DNA of 64,000 nucleotides from MPNP01 sp026709725. Lineage in GTDB: Bacteria; Pseudomonadota; Alphaproteobacteria; Rhodobacterales; Rhodobacteraceae. Location of the stretch: contig OZ241384.1 of NCBI GenBank assembly GCA_965200805.1, forward strand, positions 124,001-188,000, given 5' to 3'. Under the pieces are notes generated by a model. The model was given only the letters and a program-made list of their open reading frames with translations. It had not been told where the DNA came from and made no database searches. The position numbers were made by a program, and so were the translations under genes. Shown here one piece after another: positions 9,360 to 18,671 of this stretch. Position 1 is the stretch's first letter, and each line of letters starts with the position of its first letter.

Positions 9360-9935
9360 GCATGGAACGCAGGAGCCCGGACGCAACCCCCCCATGAACC
9401 CTATAAACGGCCCATGGACCGATTGGAAACCGATGTGACGGGCCCAGGGTCGGTAGGGGTCGAACCGCTGATCCCGCGAGCCCATCCCGACCGGGCCGCA
9501 CGCGCCCGACCCCGGTGGACGGGGTCGCGGGATATGAAGGAGATCACGAAACCTCAGCATATGAGGCGTTCGTGGTCGGCAGCGAACAGACCTTCCAGGG
9601 AATCCTCCCGAGTGATGCAGACCTGACCCTCCCTGCCGGGTGGAGCCGGGATGAGCGGCGGGCCCGGACAACCACGATCTGACAGAATGATCTGTTTCTG
9701 GTCGCCTGCTGTGATCTGAATGACGCTGGCAGCACCTCATTTACAGCAGCGGTGGTTGATGATGCGGACCATCCCGCGCAGTGCCTGATGCTGCTTTTGA
9801 GCCGCGCCTCGATTGCTCCCCGTCGCTGGAGGGTCGAAGCCTGCAAATTCCGGCAGAAACCCGCAGCAGACCATCGGGCAAATTGGCACGGATGAATATC
9901 TTTCGGTTCTGATGAGTTACGGTTTCTGCGCCGGG
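9360..9935 (+). pseudogene. Decayed copy of the outer-membrane barrel gene
   Basis: The 3' two-fifths of the barrel gene at 34274-35590 can be followed here in degraded form. Matching stretches include the segment around GGATGAGCGGCGGGCC (about 9644) and the segment encoding D-D-A-D in the penultimate strands. The end is an identical GATGAGTTACGGTTTCTG (about 9911), which encodes the C-terminal M-S-Y-G-F. Several frameshifts and the loss of the stop codon show that it is not functional. The match is clear from about 9525 and uncertain before that. It places an outer-membrane partner gene next to the sterol operon in the ancestral order. Confidence 0.75.
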
Positions 9936-10402
9936 GCGGGCCGACGGCAGTCGGGAGTGGAGGGAGCAGAATCGCGGGATGATCCGTTCGGTCCCGGTCG
10001 TGCACGGGCCACAGATCAGGGGCTGTGCGATCTTCCCCGGTCGTCGGTGTGGATACGGGACATGCATCCTGGACATCTTGCCCGTGGATAAAGGGATCCT
10101 TCATGGTGGCGGGAGTCCGTCAATGGATGGGGAAAACGGGGTTTCTCCGGTGCCCGTCTCCACGTCTGGCTGGTGGTAATGTGAATGCATCTTGCTGGGT
10201 GTCAATGCGCTGGATTGAGAATCTGATACCCCCTGAATTGTATCACGGAATATTGACATTCCGGCTGTTCTCAACAATAATTTGATTGCAGTCGGTCGGG
10301 TGTGCAGCAGTTGACCGCAAGGCGGGATCATTCTGATGCAGAATGGACCGCGGGGATTTGACCCCGATGCAGGGCAGTCGTGTGATCGGAAGGGCCGGGA
10401 AC
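9936..10402. promoter_or_regulatory. Upstream region of the sterol operon
   Basis: No gene is seen. The AT-rich stretch 10230-10300 just before the operon is the likely promoter zone, since it is the only low-GC segment here. No specific operator was recognised. Confidence 0.35.
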
Positions 10403-11512
10403 ATGCAGGAAACAGCATCGAATGATGCAACCGTGCCAGCAGGCGAAACCGCACCCGTCTTCGTGACGGGGGCCGCCGGTCATGTGGGAGCCAATCTGGT
10501 CCGCCGACTCTGCCGGGACGGGGTGGCATGCCGGGTGTTTCTGCGGCATGAGGACAACAATGAGGGTCTTGCAGGCCTGCCCGTGGAGACCACCTATGGA
10601 GATCTTCGTGATCTCAATTCGGTGCGCAAGGCCATTGAAGGCTGCCAGAAGGTCTATCATGTCGCCGCCAAGATCTCGACCATCTACGGCAACCAGGAGC
10701 ATCGCCGCGAGATCTTCGACACCAATGTCCTTGGGACCCGCAACCTTCTGCAGGCGGCCCGCGAAGGCGGGGCGGGGCGGGTGGTTGTCACCGGCTCCTT
10801 CAGTGCCGTGGGCCACGATCTCACCGATGCCTCCCTGCCGAGTGATGAAACCATGCCGTTTTATCCGATGCAGGAGGCAATGCCCTATGAAATCAGCAAG
10901 TCGCAGTGCGAAATGGAATGCTGGCATGCGGCCGCCCGCGGTCAGGATGTCATGGTGGCCACGAGCTGTGCCATGGTGGGGCCGGCGGACTATTTCCCGT
11001 CCCGACTCGGTCGGACACTCTATGACTATGCCAATGGCAAATTGCGGGCTTACGTGGAGGGCGGTTTCGAGTTCGTAGCGGCCGATGACCTCGTCGAGGG
11101 GCACCTTCTGACCATGGAGCGGGGTCGCAGCGGCGAGAAGTACATCTTCAGTACCGAGTACAAGCTGATCTCGGAGATTGTCAGTCTGTTTGAGGAAGTC
11201 ACGGGAGTGCCCCGTCCCCAGCGGCGGATCCCGGCCCCGATCATGCTTCCCTTTTCGGAAGTCGCCAGCGCCTATCTGAGCCGGTTCCATCCGGACTTCC
11301 CCCAACGCTTCACGCCCGGCGCCATCCGCCTGTTGAAAAAACGTCGCTGTGCCAACCTGACCAAGGTCAGGGAGGAGTTGGGCTATCGGCCCACCAACAT
11401 TCGCACGGCGGTGCAGGCCGCCTATGCATTCCACCATGAGCGGGGCTTCATCACAAATCCGGATGCCCGACCGCCTGTGGTGCCGGAAATCGCCAATTCA
11501 ACCGAAGGGTAA
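10403..11512 (+). CDS. SdmB-like NAD(P)-dependent sterol dehydrogenase/decarboxylase
   Basis: This extended short-chain dehydrogenase has 369 residues from ATG 10403; an upstream in-frame ATG at 10343 would add 20. The Rossmann motif TGAAGHVG is at residues 22-29 and the catalytic Y162-x3-K166 (YEISK) is intact. The family contains eukaryotic 3-beta-hydroxysteroid/C-4 carboxysterol dehydrogenases and bacterial SdmB. In C-4 demethylation it would oxidise the 3-hydroxyl of the 4-carboxysterol, so that CO2 is lost. It is first in an operon. The SdmA-like Rieske gene, which makes the carboxyl group, starts 5 bases downstream. I prefer the 10403 start because AGG and GGGA sequences precede it. Confidence 0.85.
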   Translation: MQETASNDATVPAGETAPVFVTGAAGHVGANLVRRLCRDGVACRVFLRHEDNNEGLAGLPVETTYGDLRDLNSVRKAIEGCQKVYHVAAKISTIYGNQEHRREIFDTNVLGTRNLLQAAREGGAGRVVVTGSFSAVGHDLTDASLPSDETMPFYPMQEAMPYEISKSQCEMECWHAAARGQDVMVATSCAMVGPADYFPSRLGRTLYDYANGKLRAYVEGGFEFVAADDLVEGHLLTMERGRSGEKYIFSTEYKLISEIVSLFEEVTGVPRPQRRIPAPIMLPFSEVASAYLSRFHPDFPQRFTPGAIRLLKKRRCANLTKVREELGYRPTNIRTAVQAAYAFHHERGFITNPDARPPVVPEIANSTEG

Positions 11513-11517
11513 ACGCC

Positions 11518-12615
11518 ATGAAACAGGATCTGACCACACCCCCACCCTCCTTTGAGGAAGCCCGTACCCTGCGCCAGCAGGCCCGGGCCGCCGGCCTCAA
11601 TCCCAACTACTGGTATGCCGTTGAGGAGCTGCGTCGTGTCAAACCGAAGACTGTCCATGAGGTGATTTTCTGGAAACACTCGATTGCGATGTTCTGCAAT
11701 GAGGATGGTGAACTCGAGGCCATGGAGAACCGATGCGCGCACCGCCAGTTGAAGCTCTCGCTCGGTCATGTCGAGGGCTGTCGACTGATCTGCGAATACC
11801 ACGGCTGGGAATATGGCGGCAAGGATCGGCCCGCGGGGGTGCCCTATGACGGGGACCGAAGTTTCCCCCGACTGGCCTTGCGGACCTACCCGGTCAAGGT
11901 CCGCTACGGGCTGATCTGGATCTTTCCAGGTGATCCCGAACTGGCAGAAGAGCGGCAGATTCCCGAGATTCCGGAACTGGAGGGGCCGGACCGGTGGAGT
12001 TGTGTGCCGCTGCGCTTCGAGTGGAATGCCCATCACTCGATGGTGATCGACAATGTCAGTGATTTCACCCACGCCCACCTGCACCGCAAGTACAAGCCGT
12101 TCGAGGACGCCACCCTCAAGAACTTCGAGATAGTGGGGGATAATGTGCACCTGTCCTATGACACCCTGGTCGGACGGGGAGCAATTTCCGGCAAGTTCGT
12201 CGACCACAAGAAGCTCAACACAAACCATATGAAACTCTGTTATGAGTATCCCTACCAGTGGTCGAACACCGACGATGTGATCAAGCACTACCTCTTTGTG
12301 CTGCCGATCAACGAGCGCAAAAGCCGGGTGTTCTTCCTGTTTTATTTCAAATCGCTGAAGATCCCGATCGTGCCCATTCGCATCCCCCGCAGTGCCATGA
12401 CACTCGTGATGCGCATTGCCAACCGGATGCTGATCGGACCGCTGCTGCAGGAAGACCAGTTCGCGCTGGAGGCCGAACAGGAAGGTTACGAGAACCACTG
12501 GGATGCTCATCCGGTGGAGACCAATCCGGTGGTCCGGGCCTTCCAGGAGTTGACCGTGCGCAAGTGGCGGGAGCACCTCGAGAGTCCGCTTGGGGTCGGT
12601 CTGGCCAATGGGTGA
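11518..12615 (+). CDS. SdmA-like Rieske non-haem iron oxygenase (sterol C-4 demethylation)
   Basis: The 365-residue protein has the Rieske [2Fe-2S] ligands C73-x-H75 and C92-x2-H95, followed by a catalytic-iron segment (D178 to H189, DNVSDFTHAHLH) with the expected Asp and His residues. Bacteria that demethylate sterols at C-4 use a Rieske oxygenase (SdmA) to oxidise the methyl group to a carboxyl, whereas eukaryotes use the unrelated ERG25. Immediate linkage to the SdmB-like gene upstream and to sterol reductase, CYP51 and cyclase downstream strongly supports this role. It needs an external ferredoxin/reductase, and none is seen in the window. The ribosome binding site is GAAGGG before ATG 11518. 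The stop overlaps the next gene's start region. Confidence 0.88.
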   Translation: MKQDLTTPPPSFEEARTLRQQARAAGLNPNYWYAVEELRRVKPKTVHEVIFWKHSIAMFCNEDGELEAMENRCAHRQLKLSLGHVEGCRLICEYHGWEYGGKDRPAGVPYDGDRSFPRLALRTYPVKVRYGLIWIFPGDPELAEERQIPEIPELEGPDRWSCVPLRFEWNAHHSMVIDNVSDFTHAHLHRKYKPFEDATLKNFEIVGDNVHLSYDTLVGRGAISGKFVDHKKLNTNHMKLCYEYPYQWSNTDDVIKHYLFVLPINERKSRVFFLFYFKSLKIPIVPIRIPRSAMTLVMRIANRMLIGPLLQEDQFALEAEQEGYENHWDAHPVETNPVVRAFQELTVRKWREHLESPLGVGLANG

Positions 12616-13681
12616 TCTTGCCCTGACATCGCTGCTGGAAGCGGCTGTGGCGATTGGCCTGTTTATCGGCTTACTGTTCATCGGTTCACTGATCCTGCCC
12701 GGACGGCGGATTGCCGGACACGATACCGATGGCAAGGAACGCGTCTATATCGTCAATGGCCTGGCCCTCCTTTTGACAACGGCGATTGTGGCAGGATTGG
12801 TCGATTGGCTGGACTGGTTCTCACTGGCGTTCCTGTACGAGCATTTTCTGGCACTCTTCGCAGTCGCCAACATCCTGGCCTTTGTCTGGTCGGGGTGGCA
12901 GTACTGGTCCGCGGTGCGCAGGAGGCATGACTCGCCAGGTCTTCTCGCAGGATACTTCTATGGGGTTGAGGCCTCCGCGACCTGGTTTGGCCTTGATCTC
13001 AAGTTCTTCAGCTATCGCCCCTCCCTGATCGGCTTGGCCCTGCTCAATGTATCCTTTGCTGTTGTTCAGTACGAAACCTACGGGTCGATCACGCTGGCCA
13101 TGGGTCTCTACCAGGCCTTCACCCTTCTCTATGTGATAAACTATTTCCAGTTCGAATCGGGCATGCTCCACACATGGGATCTCGTCAGCGAGCGCTTCGG
13201 CTGGATGTTGATCTGGGGTGATTACGTGCTGGTGCCGTTCTTTTACTGCCTGCCCGGCTGGTATCTGGTGCATGCCACCGATCCCCTGCCGGCACTCGGC
13301 GCAGTGGGCATTTCGGCCCTGTTTCTGTTTGGCTTCTGGCTGTTTCGGACCGCCAACCAGCAAAAGCACGACTTCAAGTACAACCCGAACGTCCGGATCT
13401 GGGGTCGGCAGGCCCAGACCCTTGAGGGCCGCCTCCTGGTCTCAGGACTGTGGGGGATTGGCCGCCATCTGAACTACACCGGTGAGATTTGTGTGTATTT
13501 CGCCTTCGCCCTGACCACGGGGTTTGTCTCATGGGTGCCCTTCCTGCTGCCGTTGTGGCTGACCTGCCTGCTGTTGCACCGTTCAGTGCGTGATGAACGG
13601 CGGTGCCGCGCCAAATACGGGGCACTGTGGGATCGCTACACCCGGAAGGCCCGCTTTGCCATGATACCGTTCGTACACTGA
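12608..13681 (+). CDS. ERG4/ERG24-family sterol reductase, probably C-14 reductase
   Basis: The protein has 357 residues and about eight membrane helices. The C-terminal half carries the family signature: RTANQQKHDFKYNP (about 250-264), then a glycine-rich GLWGIGRHLNYTGE and the closing HRSVRDERRCRAKYG...W..Y segment. These enzymes reduce sterol double bonds with NADPH (delta14, delta7 or delta24(28)). Because CYP51 next door creates a delta14 bond, C-14 reduction is the most economical assignment, but the sequence alone cannot separate the subtypes. The ATG at 12608 overlaps the stop of the Rieske gene by eight bases, suggesting translational coupling; an in-frame TTG at 12590 is less likely. 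Confidence 0.88.
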   Translation: MGDLALTSLLEAAVAIGLFIGLLFIGSLILPGRRIAGHDTDGKERVYIVNGLALLLTTAIVAGLVDWLDWFSLAFLYEHFLALFAVANILAFVWSGWQYWSAVRRRHDSPGLLAGYFYGVEASATWFGLDLKFFSYRPSLIGLALLNVSFAVVQYETYGSITLAMGLYQAFTLLYVINYFQFESGMLHTWDLVSERFGWMLIWGDYVLVPFFYCLPGWYLVHATDPLPALGAVGISALFLFGFWLFRTANQQKHDFKYNPNVRIWGRQAQTLEGRLLVSGLWGIGRHLNYTGEICVYFAFALTTGFVSWVPFLLPLWLTCLLLHRSVRDERRCRAKYGALWDRYTRKARFAMIPFVH

Positions 13682-13688
13682 GGTCACG

Positions 13689-15077
13689 ATGGACAATATC
13701 CTGAACGAGACTGCCCTGGGACAGCCGGACATCCCGCTCCCAAAACTCACGGGCGGCATACCCCTGCTCGGCCATGCCATTCCGTTTGTGCGGGACCCGG
13801 TGGCCTTTCTCGAGGACGGGCGGCGGCGGAACGGCGACCTCTACCACTTCAAGCTGCTCGGCCTGAATGCGGTTCTCTTTACCGGCCTTGAGGCTCATGA
13901 CTACTATTTCCGCCGACCGGAATCGGAACTTGATGCCCGGGAGGTGTACCACTTCACCATCCCGATCTTTGGCAAGGGGGTCGCCTATGACACACCGCCG
14001 GACATCTTTGCCGAACAGTTGATGTTTCTCTTCCCGGCCCTGACCAAAAAGCACATGCAGCGGTATGCCCGTATCATGTATGATGAAACCACGAAATTCG
14101 TCGACGCTCTGGCCGATGAGGGTGAGCTCGACCTTCCCCACGAGATGAACGAGCTGACTGTGAAGATCGCCAGTCGCTGCCTGATTTGCGAGGAAGTGCG
14201 TGACCGGGTAAGCACCGGCTTCGCCGAGGCCTACCATGAGCTCCAGAATGGGATCAACACCTTGGGATTCTTTCTGCCCAATCTGCCGATACCGGCCCAT
14301 ATCCGCCGGGACCGGGCCCGGCGGCAGATTGTCGGGATCCTTGAGGACATCATGGCACAGCGACGGCGGAACGCTGGCAAGCATGATGACTTCATGTCGA
14401 AGTTGATGGAGGCGCACTACAAGGATGGTCGGGCCCTCACCGATGACGAAGTCACGGGGATCCTGCTGACGGTCCTCTTTGCCGGTCAGCACACCAGCGC
14501 CGTCCTGGCCACCTGGATGGGGCTTGAGATCTCCCGGGAGCCGGCCATCATCGCCCGGTTGCGCGCGGAGACCCGCGAGACCTATGCCAATGGCGAAAGC
14601 GTGAATTTTGAGGGGCTGCAGAACCAGACCCTGATGGAGCACACGGTCCGGGAGGGGGAACGGCTGCATCCACCCCTGATCATCCTCGTGCGCAAGGCGC
14701 TTGAAGACCTCAACTACAAGGGCAAGACTGTGCCCAAGGGCACGCTCGCGATGATCTCGCCTGCCGTATCCCATCGCATGCCCGAGATCTTCGTCGATCC
14801 GGACCGCTTCAACCCCGACCGTTTTGCCCCACCCGATTCCGAATTGAAGCAGCATCACTACTCACTGATTGGCTTTGGGGGCGGCAAGCATGCCTGCATG
14901 GGCAAGAATTTCGCAATCATGCAGCTCAAGACCATCTGGACTGTGCTCCTTGATCACTTTGACTTTGTGCCACCGGTCGCGTTTCCATCTCCCAATTATG
15001 GCAGCTGGGTCACCGGTCCGGTGTTGCCATGCCGCATCAGGTACCGCCGACGGCAGGAACCCCGCGTTTTCCAATGA
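13689..15077 (+). CDS. cyp51: Sterol 14-alpha-demethylase (CYP51)
   Basis: This 462-residue P450 has CYP51 hallmarks: the B-helix/BC-loop pattern VYHFTIPIFGKGVAYD (the family's F/Y-xxPxFGxxVxYD), the I-helix AGQHTS at residues 265-270 with its CYP51-specific His-Thr, ExxR as E322-G-E-R325, and the haem loop FGGGKHACMG with cysteine C403. It removes the 14-alpha methyl group of lanosterol-type sterols in three oxygenation steps. No N-terminal membrane anchor is obvious, as in other bacterial CYP51 proteins. GAGGT lies six bases before the start. The gene begins 7 bases after the sterol reductase, and its stop shares ATGA with the next start, so the two are probably co-translated. Confidence 0.93.
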   Translation: MDNILNETALGQPDIPLPKLTGGIPLLGHAIPFVRDPVAFLEDGRRRNGDLYHFKLLGLNAVLFTGLEAHDYYFRRPESELDAREVYHFTIPIFGKGVAYDTPPDIFAEQLMFLFPALTKKHMQRYARIMYDETTKFVDALADEGELDLPHEMNELTVKIASRCLICEEVRDRVSTGFAEAYHELQNGINTLGFFLPNLPIPAHIRRDRARRQIVGILEDIMAQRRRNAGKHDDFMSKLMEAHYKDGRALTDDEVTGILLTVLFAGQHTSAVLATWMGLEISREPAIIARLRAETRETYANGESVNFEGLQNQTLMEHTVREGERLHPPLIILVRKALEDLNYKGKTVPKGTLAMISPAVSHRMPEIFVDPDRFNPDRFAPPDSELKQHHYSLIGFGGGKHACMGKNFAIMQLKTIWTVLLDHFDFVPPVAFPSPNYGSWVTGPVLPCRIRYRRRQEPRVFQ

Positions 15078-18000
15078 GCGCATCTGCCGGCAAGCACTAC
15101 GATGTCGCCATCGTCGGCGCCGGGCCGGTCGGCAGTGTCTGTGCGCTGGCGCATGCCCGCAAGGGGGCTGATACCATTCTTCTTGAAGCCAATCCGCAAT
15201 CGGCAACCCGGCTGGCCGGGGAATGGCTGCACCCGCCGGCAGTCAGCATCCTTGAGGATCTCGGCGTGACCCATGCCTCCCTGCCCTGCAGTACCCCGGG
15301 GCTGGGATTCGTCATCTTCCCCGAGAACAGTTCTGAACCCATCGAACTGCCCTACCCGGATGGATTGCGCGGCCTGGCCTGCGACCACGAGCTGCTTGTC
15401 AACAGTCTCAGGGGCGCCATCGGTCAGGTCGATAATATCGATTTCCGCACCCGGGCACGGGTGATGGCCATCAATGACAACCGTGTGGTTTTTACTGAAG
15501 GCGGGAACGAGCAGACAATCACGGCCTCGCGCATTATCGGTGCCGACGGGCGCAGCTCCGTGGTGCGAAAGTCACTGGGGCTGACCCTGAACCCGATGCT
15601 GTGCTCGCGCATGTTCGGTGTCATGCTGCATGATGTGGACATTCCCTTCGAGGGTTATGGTCATGTGGTCCTTGGCGGGCCGGGACCCATGCTGATCTAT
15701 GATCTTGGCGGTGGTCGCATCCGGATCACCGCGGATGTGCCGCTTGATCTCTGGAAGTCCAAGGATCGCCTGGTGAGCCTCGCCGAGACCTGTTCGGCTC
15801 TGCTGCCGGACCCCCTGGGGCCAGCCTTCATCGAAGGGGTGCGGGCGGGACGGATTCATTCCGGTATCAACCAGCTGCGCCCACGGGCGACCTACGGGAC
15901 CCCGGACATGATCCTGATCGGGGACGCGGTCGGGCACTATCACCCGATGACCGCCGTGGGCATGACGCTGGGTTTTGGTGACGCCCTGGACCTGGCGGAG
16001 TCCACGGACTTCGATGAATTCAAGGCCGAGCGATTCAAGGCTGTTCGCATCCCCGAATTCCTGGCCATGGGACTCTACGAGATCTTTGCCGATTCCCGGT
16101 CGGAGGCAGTGGCCCTGCGGAATGCCGTTTATGCCGGCTGGCGGGGCCGATCCTCCTACCGTGAAAAAACCATGCGCATCCTGGCCTGTGAGGACCGCTC
16201 CGTGACCGGACTGGTCCTGGCCTTCAGCGGTACTGTGGCGCGGGCTGCCGTCCAGCAGGTTCCACAGTCACTCCGCGGCCTGGCCACCGGGAGACCCCGG
16301 GCGCTCTTTCGATCCCTGACCATTCGCCTCTGGTGGTTCCAGCGCGCGGTGCGGCAGTTGCGCCAGGCCATCAGGAACAATCGCGAGGAAACACCGGAAA
16401 CCCGCACGGAACTGGCCCGGGCCCTCTTGCATTCCATTCCATCTGAGCGCCCCCCGGCGACAGCCCCGCTCAAGGACCCGGCTGAACCGGATGCCGGACC
16501 GACCCTGTCATCGGCCATCGATGAACTGCTTGATCTTCAGAATGGGGATGGCAGTTGGGAAGGCGAGATGGTCTGGTGCCCCATGCTCACGGCCCAATAC
16601 GCCCTGGTGCACATCATCCTTGACCTGCCGCTCGGAGCGGACCGGCGGCGGCGCATCCTGCGCTCATTTGAACAGACCCGGCTGCCATCTGGCCTCTGGG
16701 GCATGCACATCCATGCCCATCCCCAGCTCTTCATGACGACCCTTGTCTATACTGCGGCCCGACTGCTTGGCATGGACAGGGAGGATCCCATGCTGGGACC
16801 CGCCCGCACATTCATCCAGAACGAGGGAGTCCTTGCCATCCCAAGTTGGGGGAAATTCTGGCTGGCTGTCCTGAATCTCTACGACTGGAAGGGGGTCAAC
16901 ACCCTCCTGCCGGAACTCTGGTTCCTGCCGAAATCACTCGTCCTGCATCCCTCAAACTGGTACTGTCACACGCGTCTGATCTACATGGCCATGTCCTCGA
17001 TCTATGCCGGGCGGTTCCAGATGCCCCTGACCGCCGACATCCTGGCACTGCGGGATGAGCTGTACCCCGGGGGCTACGAAAGGGCGGCATTTGCCCGATC
17101 CCGCGGTCGCCTCCGCGATGGCGATCTTTTTGCCCGACCGACGCTGGCCCTGCGGATCGGCTATCAGCTGGCCCGCCTCTATGATCGGGTGCATGGCAAG
17201 GCACTGCGCGACCGCTGTGTGCAGGACATGCTTGAGCGGATTCGCTGGGAGTTGCGCACCACCAACCACACGAGCATCTCACCCGTCAGTGGCCTGTTGA
17301 ACATTCTGTCGCTGTGGCTGCAAGATCCCGATGATGAGGATTGCCACGCCGCCCTTGGCAAACTCGAAGGGTGGCTGTGGGAGGATGAGGAGGACGGGCT
17401 CAGGGTCACCGGGGCCCGCAGCGGCTCCTGGGATACCGGCTTTGCCCTGCAGGCCCTGGCCACAGCCCCGGCCACAGACCGGGTCCACGAAGCCTCCCGA
17501 AAGGGGGCGGCATTTCTGCTTCGGGAACAGATTCGCGAGAGTTTCCCCGGCTACCGCGAAGCCTTCCGGGCCGACCCCAAGGGGGGCTGGTGCTTTGCCG
17601 GGGGCTGGCATGGCTGGCCAGTCAGTGACTGCACCGCTGAAGCCGTTCTGGGACTGGTGGCCGCCCAGGGCTCCGATACGGACCCGGGCGTCCTTGCTGA
17701 CGCAGCGAAGTTCCTGCTCCAGAGCCAGAACCGGGATGGGGGCTTTGGCAGCTATGAGAGCAAACGAACCGTCATGGGGCTGGAGTGGATGAATCCGGCC
17801 GAGATGTTTGGCGAATCCATGACCGAAAACTCCTTTGTCGAATGCACCGCATCCTGTCTTGCCGCCCTTGATGTCCTTCAGCATCGGTTTCCCGATGTCG
17901 GCGATGCAGGCTCCATGACCGATGCCATCGCCCGGGGCAGCACCTGGTTGCGAAGGGTCCAGGAAGAGGATGGTTCCTGGCGGGGGGTCTGGGGCGTTCA

Positions 18001-18472
18001 GTATGTCTATGGGACCCTGTTCGGCATCCGTGGCCTGATTGCGACCGGTGCCAACCGGGGAGACCCGGCCATCATCGCCGCCTGCCGCTGGCTCGTAGCC
18101 CAGCAGCGCGAGGACGGTGGCTGGGGCGAACATCTCAGTGGCTGTCACACCGGAACCTATGCTCCCCACCCTGAGGGCCAGTACATTCAAACAGCCTGGG
18201 CACTGATTGCGCTCCTTGAGGCCGGCAGTCCGGACTGGACCGCCATCACCCGGGGAACCGCTTTCCTCGTCGATGCGCAGGACGCCGACGGCAGTTGGCC
18301 TGAGCAGGACATGGCCGGTGTCTTTTTCCGCACTGCCCTCCTCGACTACAAGCTCTACCGCCGGTATTTTCCTGTCCATGCCCTTGGCCTCTATGAACAG
18401 CGTCGGCGCAATCGCGGGACCCTGACCCCCCCTGCACCGGCTGCCGCCGAACCCGAACGCATGGTTGCATGA
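15074..18472 (+). CDS. Fusion protein: squalene-epoxidase-like flavin monooxygenase + oxidosqualene cyclase
   Basis: A single open frame of 1132 residues joins two enzymes that are normally separate. Residues 1 to about 445 form a class A flavin monooxygenase: GxGxxG (GAGPVG, about 15-20), GADGR around D158, and the GD motif at 283-284 followed by HPMTAVGM. A linker rich in P, A and E follows. Residues from about 479 are an oxidosqualene cyclase with repeated QW motifs (QNGDGSW, QNRDGGF, QREDGGW, QDADGSW). The acid motif is VSDCTAE, with the catalytic Asp at 852; it is not the DxDD of squalene-hopene cyclases. The protein would epoxidise squalene and cyclise the product. V850 is lanosterol-synthase-like while H846 is cycloartenol-synthase-like, so the product is uncertain. 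The ATG overlaps the CYP51 stop. Confidence 0.9.
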   Translation: MSASAGKHYDVAIVGAGPVGSVCALAHARKGADTILLEANPQSATRLAGEWLHPPAVSILEDLGVTHASLPCSTPGLGFVIFPENSSEPIELPYPDGLRGLACDHELLVNSLRGAIGQVDNIDFRTRARVMAINDNRVVFTEGGNEQTITASRIIGADGRSSVVRKSLGLTLNPMLCSRMFGVMLHDVDIPFEGYGHVVLGGPGPMLIYDLGGGRIRITADVPLDLWKSKDRLVSLAETCSALLPDPLGPAFIEGVRAGRIHSGINQLRPRATYGTPDMILIGDAVGHYHPMTAVGMTLGFGDALDLAESTDFDEFKAERFKAVRIPEFLAMGLYEIFADSRSEAVALRNAVYAGWRGRSSYREKTMRILACEDRSVTGLVLAFSGTVARAAVQQVPQSLRGLATGRPRALFRSLTIRLWWFQRAVRQLRQAIRNNREETPETRTELARALLHSIPSERPPATAPLKDPAEPDAGPTLSSAIDELLDLQNGDGSWEGEMVWCPMLTAQYALVHIILDLPLGADRRRRILRSFEQTRLPSGLWGMHIHAHPQLFMTTLVYTAARLLGMDREDPMLGPARTFIQNEGVLAIPSWGKFWLAVLNLYDWKGVNTLLPELWFLPKSLVLHPSNWYCHTRLIYMAMSSIYAGRFQMPLTADILALRDELYPGGYERAAFARSRGRLRDGDLFARPTLALRIGYQLARLYDRVHGKALRDRCVQDMLERIRWELRTTNHTSISPVSGLLNILSLWLQDPDDEDCHAALGKLEGWLWEDEEDGLRVTGARSGSWDTGFALQALATAPATDRVHEASRKGAAFLLREQIRESFPGYREAFRADPKGGWCFAGGWHGWPVSDCTAEAVLGLVAAQGSDTDPGVLADAAKFLLQSQNRDGGFGSYESKRTVMGLEWMNPAEMFGESMTENSFVECTASCLAALDVLQHRFPDVGDAGSMTDAIARGSTWLRRVQEEDGSWRGVWGVQYVYGTLFGIRGLIATGANRGDPAIIAACRWLVAQQREDGGWGEHLSGCHTGTYAPHPEGQYIQTAWALIALLEAGSPDWTAITRGTAFLVDAQDADGSWPEQDMAGVFFRTALLDYKLYRRYFPVHALGLYEQRRRNRGTLTPPAPAAAEPERMVA

Positions 18473-18671
18473 TGCAGGGAGCCCGGCATGCACCGATCCC
18501 AGATCCCTGCCCGAACGGACGGGATGCCGCTGCCAGTGACCAGTGAATTCACCATGGCAGCAGGAGCGATCGCGTACAGCGACCCGCGACGCGTTAGGGC
18601 GCAACGGGATCAGGACCCATTGAGACAGCAGCGATTGACAAGGTCCGGAGAAACAACCGATCCGGATCATC

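Noticed and set aside
9450..9490. GGTCGAACC-containing stretch as a tRNA T-arm on the minus strand
   Set aside because: No acceptor stem, anticodon arm or CCA end can be folded around it, and it lies by the decayed barrel copy.
13374..14858. 494-codon open frame antisense to CYP51
   Set aside because: It mirrors the real gene on the opposite strand; its translation has no family features, and GC-rich codon use creates such frames.
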